This document shows positions 16,231 through 23,145 of a stretch of 32,339 nucleotides of DNA, in pieces. The notes below the pieces were generated by a model. It did not search any database, was not told where the DNA came from, and was given only the letters and a program-made list of their open reading frames with translations. Position numbers and translations under genes: made by a program. The stretch is taken from the NCBI GenBank assembly GCA_964598225.1, contig CAZRBG010000061.1:1-32339 (forward strand). The letters run 5' to 3'. The DNA comes from SG8-4 sp964598225 (lineage in GTDB: Bacteria > Planctomycetota > Phycisphaerae > Sedimentisphaerales > Anaerobacaceae). The number at the start of each line of letters is the position of its first letter. The stretch's first letter is position 1.

Positions 16231-17513
16231 ATCGACTCCTTTCGGCATACTTTTCCTTTGACAGCAGACTGCACACACTCAGCCATGCTCCCGAATGCGA
16301 CTTTCACGCCGAGTTCGCCGGGCGCGTAATACGAGCATTTGCCGGAATTGGTCATTAGCACTTTTGTATCTCGTGACACCATCGGCGTATGGAATACACA
16401 GGTGTCGAGCGTTATCTCCACTCCGAAGTCTGTTATCGTGTCGAGAGAATCGCTTCGCTGGAGCAGGGCGTGTGACGTCCGGGAAGTTATTACGATGAAC
16501 CTTACATTATCGCTGAGTTTGCCGTCTTTCTGCTTCTCTGCATTTATCAGCCGCGCCAGCTCGCGGAATTCATCGAATGAAAAATGCGGACAGCCCAGCA
16601 CGACCAGATCGAGCTTTTCTCCATCTTCTGCCGTGGATAACTCCGAACGGGCCTTTCGCAATTCGGCGGGGCCGATGTCGATGACTTGTTCGGGCCTGCC
16701 GCCGCCGAAGGCCTGTTCGATTGAAGCTGCCTCCGGCGTAATCCCGATTGCGTGAAAAAGAGCCACCGCACCGGAAGATGCCGCGGCGGCACAAAATGCC
16801 TTCAACTGGTCGCTGGACGGGTTAGGCGCAAGTCCCTCGATGACAGCAATCTTTTCCCCGGCCAGAGTTCCGAGCAGATGCCCCAGCACAACGTAGAACT
16901 CGTTGCTCTTCATCAGGACAGCGGGGATGTCAACGAGTTTCAGAAGTATCTGCCCCTTGCGATTCTCATCCAGATGTAGGCCGCATTTGGGTACTCTGCC
17001 GGTTATCGCGGCACAGATGTCCATATAGTCGGCGTATCGGTTGGTTCGCGCGCCGAGGACCGAGTTGGCGTAACAGATCGCGTTGGACTCGCCCCAGGCG
17101 ATCTGCTGGCCGAATCGCGGCGTTAAATAACTCTGATACGGCGCGCAGGTCCAGGTCGGGATGCACCCCATGGACTCATAAGCTTTCGCCTGCCTGATCG
17201 CCTTGCCGGCAAACTCTTCATCTATGCCGAATCGACGCCAGTTCTGCAGATCGAGCGGCCCCATATTCAGCGTCGTCGGGACACAAACCTGCCCGCCTTT
17301 TGCCGCGAGCGTTTCGGCGAATTCCAATCCCGTTTCGCTGAGCAGCCCACAGCCGTCGATATGCGCCTGGGTTATATCCATCAGCTCCGGAGTCTCCAGG
17401 ACCTCAGCCATCCTCGCAACAATCCGCATGGCCATCCGGCCGGCCTCTCCGTGCAGGCCGTTCAGCAACTCTTCATCCCGTTTGCTCAGCTTTATTGACA
17501 TTACACTTTTCAT
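16215..17513 (-). CDS. Aconitase X large subunit (DUF521), probable cis-3-hydroxy-L-proline dehydratase
   Basis: 432 residues, full length for the catalytic subunit. Recognisable segments: MSIKLSKRDEELLNGLHGEAG, HIDGCGLLSETGLEF, VPTTLNMGPLDL, GCIPTWTCAPY, QIAWGESNAICYANSVLGARTNRY, RVPKCGLHLDENR and LGCPHFSFDEF. Candidate Fe-S ligands are the cysteines in GCIPTWTCAPY, AICYANS and the later DTCVFHTPM region; I cannot assign them exactly. The product in bacteria is delta1-pyrroline-2-carboxylate, made by dehydrating cis-3-hydroxy-L-proline. Start codons at 17513 and 17501 are both possible and neither has a strong ribosome binding site. It is the first gene of a three-gene operon with the small subunit and dipeptidyl peptidase IV, and it is divergent from the sulfatase gene. 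Confidence 0.9.
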   Translation of the reverse strand: MKSVMSIKLSKRDEELLNGLHGEAGRMAMRIVARMAEVLETPELMDITQAHIDGCGLLSETGLEFAETLAAKGGQVCVPTTLNMGPLDLQNWRRFGIDEEFAGKAIRQAKAYESMGCIPTWTCAPYQSYLTPRFGQQIAWGESNAICYANSVLGARTNRYADYMDICAAITGRVPKCGLHLDENRKGQILLKLVDIPAVLMKSNEFYVVLGHLLGTLAGEKIAVIEGLAPNPSSDQLKAFCAAAASSGAVALFHAIGITPEAASIEQAFGGGRPEQVIDIGPAELRKARSELSTAEDGEKLDLVVLGCPHFSFDEFRELARLINAEKQKDGKLSDNVRFIVITSRTSHALLQRSDSLDTITDFGVEITLDTCVFHTPMVSRDTKVLMTNSGKCSYYAPGELGVKVAFGSMAECVQSAVKGKVCRKESIWNEI

Positions 17514-17536
17514 TAACTATGATGGTCGGGCGATGC

Positions 17537-17553
17537 ATTGTACAGTATGCAAT
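17537..17553. promoter_or_regulatory. Imperfect palindrome, possible operator of the aconitase X operon
   Basis: ATTGTACAGTATGCAAT: the half sites ATTGTACA and ATTGCATA (other strand) agree at six of eight positions about a central G. It lies 24 bases upstream of the aconitase X start, where a repressor would block transcription. The ATTG...CAAT pattern is of the type bound by GntR-family regulators, which often control hydroxyproline genes. No such regulator gene is in the window. Confidence 0.3.
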
Positions 17554-17622
17554 CATATTAATGATAGCTGCTGAATTCCAGCGTTTTTCATCGTGATCAT
17601 AGTTTGATGGCAGGAATAGCCG

Positions 17623-19155
17623 ATGCTTGATAGAGAAGTGGCGAGCGAGCAAACAGAAAACGAACGATCCCGGCCAACGCGGCGTGATTTTTTGAAAAAG
17701 GCGGGATGGGCGGCTGTGTTGCCCGTTCTGTCGGCTTCTAACTCCTCACGTTCGGAGAGACAGAAGAATCGCCCCAACATTCTGTTCATCATGGTCGATG
17801 ATCTCGGCAAGGAATGGATAAGCTGTTACGGGGCCGAGGATATAAAAACGCCGAATATCGATGCTCTGGCCAGGACAGGCATGAAGTTCGAGAACGCCTA
17901 TTCCATGCCGCAGTGTACGCCGAGCAGAGCCGCGCTGCTGACGGGGCAATACCCCTGGCGAAACGGCTGGGTCAACCACTGGGATGTTCCCCGCTGGGGT
18001 GTGGGGTACTTCGACTGGAAGATCAGGCAGAACATGACCTTCGCCCGCATCATGAGAAAGGCCGGCTATGCGACCGCGGCGGTCGGCAAGTGGCAGATCA
18101 ATGATTTCCGCATCGAGCCTGAGGCGATGAGAAAACACGGCTTCGACGACTGGTGCGTATGGACCGGGTACGAGACCGGTAATCCTCCCAGCGGCAAGCG
18201 GTACTGGGATGCTTACATCAACACACCAGAGGGAAGCAAGACTTACCAGGGGAAATTCGGGCCGGATGTATATACGAATTACCTGATCCGCTTCATGACC
18301 GAGCACAAGAATGATCCGATGATGCTCTACTTTCCGATGGCCCTGACTCACGGGCCTCTGACCACGACGCCGAGTGAGCCGGATGTTGAGGGCAAGCTCG
18401 AAACGCATAAGGCAATGGTGCGCTATACGGACGAGCTTGTCGGCAGGATCGTTAAAGCCCTCGATGGTCTTAAGATACGGGATCGAACGATTATAATATT
18501 CACGACGGACAACGGCACAAGCAGAGGCTGGACCGGTACGCGAAACGGCCGAAAAATTCGCGGCGGCAAGGCCAGAAAGACCGAGAACGGCGTCTGCGCG
18601 CCGTATATCGTGAATTGCCCGGGGCTTGTGCCGCAAGGCGTTGAGACGGTCGCCCTGACAGATTTAACCGACTTGCTGCCGACTTTTGCCGAGCTGGGCG
18701 GCGCCGGGGTTCCGGGCGATCTCGATATTGATGGCCTCTCTATCGCACCGCTTCTGCTCGGAAGAGCCGATGATTCACCGCGCGAGTGGATTATGGCTCT
18801 CGGACACGGACCGGCCAAGCTCGACGAGAAGGGCGTTCGCGGCAAAGTGGATTACGCCGAACGAGTGATTCGCGACAAGCGGTACAAGGTGTGGGCAAGC
18901 GAACAGCGGGAGATATCAAAGCTTTACGACTTGATCGCCGATCCTTTTGAAGAGAATAACCTTATCGCCAGCAACAAGCCGGAGCATCTTGCGGTAATTC
19001 GCAAGTTTCAGGTCGTGCTTGATTCCATGCCTAAGAAGGACAACAGGCCGCGATACAAACCTCGAAAATCCAATCCCTGGGACAAGAAGCTCCCAATCCG
19101 AAAACAAAAAGGGCAACGGCCGAAGGTGATACGGTCTGACGGTTTGACAGTGTGA
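17623..19155 (+). CDS. Tat-exported Cys-type sulfatase
   Basis: 510 residues. The Tat signal is RRDFLKKAGWAAVLPVL (Arg20-Arg21). Arylsulfatase motifs follow: NILFIMVDDLGKEW (metal-binding Asp59, Asp60), CTPSRAALLTG with Cys98 to be converted to formylglycine and Arg102, GKWQIND (Lys156), LTHGPL (His243), TTDNG (Asp296, Asn297) and RGGKARKTENGVCAPYIV (Lys316). The usual GKWH histidine is Gln158. It removes sulfate from polysaccharides in the periplasm and would need a formylglycine-generating or radical-SAM activating enzyme, not present here. AGGAA precedes the ATG. The C-terminus is basic and ends in repeat-like DNA: the stop lies inside a hairpin shared with the convergent LamG gene. Confidence 0.93.
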   Translation: MLDREVASEQTENERSRPTRRDFLKKAGWAAVLPVLSASNSSRSERQKNRPNILFIMVDDLGKEWISCYGAEDIKTPNIDALARTGMKFENAYSMPQCTPSRAALLTGQYPWRNGWVNHWDVPRWGVGYFDWKIRQNMTFARIMRKAGYATAAVGKWQINDFRIEPEAMRKHGFDDWCVWTGYETGNPPSGKRYWDAYINTPEGSKTYQGKFGPDVYTNYLIRFMTEHKNDPMMLYFPMALTHGPLTTTPSEPDVEGKLETHKAMVRYTDELVGRIVKALDGLKIRDRTIIIFTTDNGTSRGWTGTRNGRKIRGGKARKTENGVCAPYIVNCPGLVPQGVETVALTDLTDLLPTFAELGGAGVPGDLDIDGLSIAPLLLGRADDSPREWIMALGHGPAKLDEKGVRGKVDYAERVIRDKRYKVWASEQREISKLYDLIADPFEENNLIASNKPEHLAVIRKFQVVLDSMPKKDNRPRYKPRKSNPWDKKLPIRKQKGQRPKVIRSDGLTV

Positions 19156-19176
19156 CCGTATTACTGTCACACTGTC
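19146..19176. terminator. 11-bp hairpin between convergent genes
   Basis: GACAGTGTGAC (19146-19156) pairs perfectly with GTCACACTGTC (19166-19176) around a nine-base loop. It sits between the convergent sulfatase and LamG genes, with the sulfatase stop codon inside its left arm. There is no strong T run. Related GTCTGAC/GTGTGAC words flank it (19135-19190), so it may also be a low-complexity dispersed repeat. Confidence 0.5.
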
Positions 19177-19190
19177 TCACCGTCACACTT

Positions 19191-22100
19191 TCAAAGCGGC
19201 TTATCGTACGGCTGAGTCATGCCGGCGAGTCCGGCCATTTCCTCGTCGGTCAGGACACGGTCGTAGATGCGGAAATCGTCGACCTGACCCGGGAAGTAGT
19301 TGTCGTTGTCCTGCCGCTTGCCGACGTGGACGTTATCGGGCGGGTCGATGGTTCTGTCTTCGCTGCCGACGAGAATGCCGTCGCCGTACCACTTGATTGT
19401 CGTACCGTCGTAAGAAGCGCCCAGATGGTGCCACTCGAGATCGACCGGGATAATATCCCGCTCCCAGCCGTAGACGTGCAGGCCGTACCAGCCGAGAGTG
19501 GTGTTGGCGGTGTCGCCCACTAACTCGATGTCGAAGTGGCCGTTGGCGCCCGAGGGACCGGTGAAGCCAAAGACGTTCACCCACGCCGAATTGCCGATCA
19601 CGTTGGCCTTTGCCCAGCCGGCGATTGTCCTGGGCTGATCGCCGCTTATGCCGATCGAACCGACGACGACGTAATCGTCGATCCCGTCCAGAGCGATCGC
19701 CTGGCCGAACTTGCCAGAGGGATAGAGCGGATTGCCGGTGATCGTGCCGTTGTGACTGCCGGCACTGTCGTTAGCGTTTCCGTCGAAGTTAAACTGCGCG
19801 GCAAGTCCCGCCGTGCCGGGCTGCGCCGGCGTGGCCAGCGCGCGAGGTTTGGCGTAGAGCCGGATATCGTCGAGCAGCAGCGTGCCGGTTGCGCCGGCGC
19901 CCTGGATGCCGATGGCCAGACTCGTGACGTTGCTCAGGTTCGTGTTGACCTCTGTCAGATCGATATTCCAGGGTAACCACGGCGCCCGCGTAAGGTTGCT
20001 CATGTCGCCGTTGTAATTCACCTGGACGCCGTTGATCTCGACGTACAGTTGACCGGGCACGTTGGCCGCGTCTCCGGCAAACCACAGCGACAGCGTGATA
20101 ATGCCGTGAGCGGTCCAATCCTGCGCCGATGCAAACGTGCGTACCACTTCCGAGACAGCGGCAGTGGTGTTGTCGTACTGGAACGGCACGGACTGATTGC
20201 CGCCGCCGTGGACGTTGCCGGTCTCCATGGATGCTCCGGTAACGTATCCGATTGTCGAGCCGTTTACGTTCGGATTATCAAATCCGTCAACCCACGCGAC
20301 GTAAACGAGATTGCTGCCGGGTTCGCCTGCGGGAATGTCGTTATAGGACTCGAAATCATCTACAACAGCATAGTCGGCCACCGAAAAGGTCCAGACCGCA
20401 CCCTCGACGATGGAACCGTCCGCGGCGACTTCATCAATGCGCCAGTAGTAGGGTCCGCTGTCGATTGTGATGCCGTCGGGCGTGTAGGCTGCCGCATTTT
20501 GACGGCCCTTGTAGACGCCCGTCGTATCGGAAGTGTCGGCGTCCGATACGGCCGTTTTGTCCATGCCGAAATAGACGTCGTGCTCGGATGCGTCGTCGCC
20601 GGCGGACCACGTCAGCGGCGTCGCGGTATTGACGGCCGCTACTGCGCCGTTGGCCGGACTCGGGCTCCAGGCCCGACTCGTATCGCCCCGCATCGCCAGC
20701 AGGACCTCATCCTGAGTCAGAGCCCTGTTGTAGAGCCGGACATCATCTATCATTCCGAGGAAACTGCGGGTTGAGCCCTCGTTGGTCCTGCCGATAACAA
20801 CGGTAGACGTGTCCGCCAATCCCGGCAGTTCGATCCCGCTGCCGCCCGTTCCGGCCGGCTCTCCATTAATGAAGTAGAGCTGTTCGCCGCCGGCCACCAT
20901 CGCGGCAACGTGCACCCACTCGTTCAGCGGCACCTGCTCGCTGCTGCTGGAGCCGACGTAAGCGCCGCCGCTCGTCGTGCTGAAATGGAGCGTCCCGGCC
21001 GATTGAGTGTACAAGCTGTACGAGCGGGGCGGGTTGCCCTTTGAGATAATGCCCTGAAAGCCCTGAGTACCGGGGCCGCCGTGTCTTGATGCGTGTATCC
21101 AGGCCATTACCGCAACCTCATTGTCCACGGTCAGAATCTCTGCGTGCGGCACCTCCACGAAGTCGTCGATACCGTCGAAACTCAGGGCGCTGCCGTCGTG
21201 TCCGATTGCCCACTGCGGATCGCCTTGCAGCGTGCCGTAATTGTCGTAGCCGGAAGAGTCAATAGCAGTCGTGCCCGCATCGTCATCGAACTTCCACCAG
21301 CCGACAAGGTTGGGATCGGTAATTGGTATATCGAGCAGCGTGCTGAAGCTCCAGACGTCGCCTTTTACTGTCGCGGGCGGATTCAGCTCATCCACACGCC
21401 AGTAATAAGTCTTGCCCTTTTCGACTGTTTCCGGGGTGAAGCTCGTGCCCGTCACCGACGATCCGGCATCAGTGCTGTTCACGTCTTCGAAGCTCTCGCC
21501 GAAGACGATGTTGTGCAGTTTCGCGCCGTGGCCGGGCTCCCAGCTAACGGTCACTTCAGTGCCGACATATTGAGCGCCGTCGGCCGGGCTGGGATCATAC
21601 GCCTTGGTGGACGGAACCCAGAAGCTCCAGACCGGGCCTCTCCAGGGGCTTTCGGGATGGGCGTCGTTGACCTCGTCGACCCGCCAGTAGTAAGTCGTTC
21701 CGGGAACCAGACCGTCGGGCAATGGGAATCCGGCAAAGCCGACGATCTGCATCGCCGCGCCGACGTTGCCCAGAAATGTGTCGGCGGCGCCGTCGTTGAC
21801 GTCCTCGAAATTGTCGCCCAGATAGACATCGTGCGAGGCGGCAAAATCGCCCGGACGCCAGGTAAGGGTTACCCATGTATCCGGATAGAGTTCGCCATTG
21901 GCGGGGCTGGGGCGGGAAGCAGCAACGGGGGGCTCGCCCGGCTCGATGGGCGCCGCTTCCGTCGTCCAGACCGGATCGGTGATATTTCCGTGATTTTCGT
22001 AAGCCGACAAGTCCTGGGCCACCGTACCTTCTCCGTCGTTAAACCGCCAGTAGCCGACCAGACCTTCTTCGACGCCGGTGACTTCATGGTTCATGTCGGT

Positions 22101-22685
22101 CTGGATTTCTTCCTGTGTGCGGGCATAGTCCCAGACGCGGAAATCGTCCAGAACGACGTTAGCGCCCAGGCCTATTCTGAGAACGGCGCTCTGCGTGGTA
22201 TCCGTAAGGCTTGAGACGTCCTCCGATACGGCTTGCTCTCCGTTTATATATATTATCTGGTCTCCGTCCAACGCGGTAAGCACGAGGGCTATGTGTGTCC
22301 ATACGTTTGCTTCGATTCCTTCTGTGATGTTTGCTGTCTCTTGGGCAGACCCGGTGCTGTGGGAGAAATGCAGTCCCGGATCGTTCGGGCGCAGAGCCAG
22401 CAGCGGTCCTCTTCCCGCCGCAGTATCTCCCGGGCCTTTACAGAAAATGTTTCTCCAACTGCCCGTCGGGCCTTGCAGGTCCTTCATCCAGAACTCGTAC
22501 GTGTAAGTGCCCAATCGAAGAACATCTTCGTCATCATCAATTGTTAAAGACGATCCGTTGACTTCCAGAGCGTACATACCTTGGCCATGAGCGGCCGGCG
22601 TTCCTGTGAGCAGAGAACCGGCAACCGGAAGAAACACAGCTAAAACAAGCATTATCGAAGCCGAAGAGATCAATTTCCCAGACAT
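19191..22685 (-). CDS. Giant exported LamG/Fn3-like repeat protein, paralogue 1
   Basis: 1164 residues. Order: signal peptide (about 1-35); LamG 1 (about 38-235); Fn3-like module 1 (about 255-358, HDVYLG ... YYWRVDEVN ... VWSFWVP); module 2 (about 360-450, YYWRVDELN ... VWSFSTL); LamG 2 (about 458-662, LVGWWKFDDDAGTT ... FLGMIDDVRLYNRALTQDEV); module 3 (about 668-768, HDVYFG ... YYWRIDEV ... VWTFSV); a CBM-like jelly roll (about 770-955, VVDDFESYND ... LLLDDIRLY); LamG 3 (about 968-1155). No catalytic domain is apparent, so it is probably a cell-surface or secreted binding/adhesive protein. AAGGAGG lies seven bases before the ATG. The promoter at 22781-22810 and the leader match those of the next LamG gene. 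No sortase, PEP-CTERM or type IX sorting tag is visible at the C-terminus. Confidence 0.9.
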   Translation of the reverse strand: MSGKLISSASIMLVLAVFLPVAGSLLTGTPAAHGQGMYALEVNGSSLTIDDDEDVLRLGTYTYEFWMKDLQGPTGSWRNIFCKGPGDTAAGRGPLLALRPNDPGLHFSHSTGSAQETANITEGIEANVWTHIALVLTALDGDQIIYINGEQAVSEDVSSLTDTTQSAVLRIGLGANVVLDDFRVWDYARTQEEIQTDMNHEVTGVEEGLVGYWRFNDGEGTVAQDLSAYENHGNITDPVWTTEAAPIEPGEPPVAASRPSPANGELYPDTWVTLTWRPGDFAASHDVYLGDNFEDVNDGAADTFLGNVGAAMQIVGFAGFPLPDGLVPGTTYYWRVDEVNDAHPESPWRGPVWSFWVPSTKAYDPSPADGAQYVGTEVTVSWEPGHGAKLHNIVFGESFEDVNSTDAGSSVTGTSFTPETVEKGKTYYWRVDELNPPATVKGDVWSFSTLLDIPITDPNLVGWWKFDDDAGTTAIDSSGYDNYGTLQGDPQWAIGHDGSALSFDGIDDFVEVPHAEILTVDNEVAVMAWIHASRHGGPGTQGFQGIISKGNPPRSYSLYTQSAGTLHFSTTSGGAYVGSSSSEQVPLNEWVHVAAMVAGGEQLYFINGEPAGTGGSGIELPGLADTSTVVIGRTNEGSTRSFLGMIDDVRLYNRALTQDEVLLAMRGDTSRAWSPSPANGAVAAVNTATPLTWSAGDDASEHDVYFGMDKTAVSDADTSDTTGVYKGRQNAAAYTPDGITIDSGPYYWRIDEVAADGSIVEGAVWTFSVADYAVVDDFESYNDIPAGEPGSNLVYVAWVDGFDNPNVNGSTIGYVTGASMETGNVHGGGNQSVPFQYDNTTAAVSEVVRTFASAQDWTAHGIITLSLWFAGDAANVPGQLYVEINGVQVNYNGDMSNLTRAPWLPWNIDLTEVNTNLSNVTSLAIGIQGAGATGTLLLDDIRLYAKPRALATPAQPGTAGLAAQFNFDGNANDSAGSHNGTITGNPLYPSGKFGQAIALDGIDDYVVVGSIGISGDQPRTIAGWAKANVIGNSAWVNVFGFTGPSGANGHFDIELVGDTANTTLGWYGLHVYGWERDIIPVDLEWHHLGASYDGTTIKWYGDGILVGSEDRTIDPPDNVHVGKRQDNDNYFPGQVDDFRIYDRVLTDEEMAGLAGMTQPYDKPL

Positions 22686-22780
22686 GGTAGTCCTCCTTCA
22701 TAATAAGAGTTTCAGTAAGTCTGCCCCGGACACGTACCACGGCGACTGAGTTTTAATACCCAAAATCCCTACCACTGACA

Positions 22781-22810
22781 TTTATACTATATCGGCTATC
22801 GGCGCGTCAA
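22781..22810 (-). promoter_or_regulatory. Promoter of LamG paralogue 1
   Basis: On the minus strand TTGACG (22810-22805), an 18-base spacer containing ATAGCCGAT, then TATAAA (22786-22781). The same layout precedes paralogue 2 at 26740-26769. A MITE-like insertion begins 11 bases upstream of the -35 box. Confidence 0.7.
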
Positions 22811-22821
22811 GGAAAATTAAT

Positions 22822-23011
22822 GGTTCATCCGGTTAATGATGAGTGGGTCACTGCATAGGTCGGGACCCTGGGATTAGATCGAGAGAAAAATCGTTTGGGC
22901 AGATGGCCAAATTAGGGCAGCCAGGGGGGTAATTTGGACATCTGGGGCCCCGAACGATTTTTCTCGGTCTTTGGGGATCACCATGTTACCTACGCATTAA
23001 CCGGATGAAGC
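22822..23011. mobile_element. 190-bp MITE-like inverted-repeat element with 8-bp target duplication
   Basis: The termini TTCATCCGGTTAATG (22824-22838) and its exact reverse complement (22995-23009) extend outward as GG and GC, giving 17-bp inverted ends with one mismatch. Two more inner pairs nest: GAGAAAAATCGTT (22883-22895) with 22953-22965, perfect; and CAGATGGCCAAATTA (22900-22914) with 22930-22944, one mismatch. The element is flanked by direct repeats AAATTAAT (22814-22821 and 23012-23019). The equivalent place upstream of LamG paralogue 2 has a single TAAATTAATAT and no element. It encodes no protein, so it would depend on a transposase elsewhere; a large structured RNA is the alternative. 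Confidence 0.75.
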
Positions 23012-23071
23012 AAATTAATATCCTTCCACTCTATCGGATTTTTCCGGCTGGCCCGAGCCTGCTTTTCTCCG

Positions 23072-23107
23072 GCGAAAGAAAAAGGCCCGCATCGGGTGAT
23101 GCGGGCC
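23072..23107 (-). terminator. Factor-independent terminator of LamG paralogue 2
   Basis: On the minus strand GGCCCGCATC, loop ACCC, GATGCGGGCC (stem 23107-23084), followed by TTTTTCTTTC. The 10-bp perfect GC-rich stem and T run lie about 40 bases after the stop of the gene ending at 23146. Confidence 0.85.
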
Positions 23108-23145
23108 CTGATAGAATTCACGTCTAATTCATCCGTCTATCAAGC

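Noticed and set aside
21093..22214. 373-codon open frame on the plus strand
   Set aside because: Antisense to LamG 1, no ribosome binding site and no family features.
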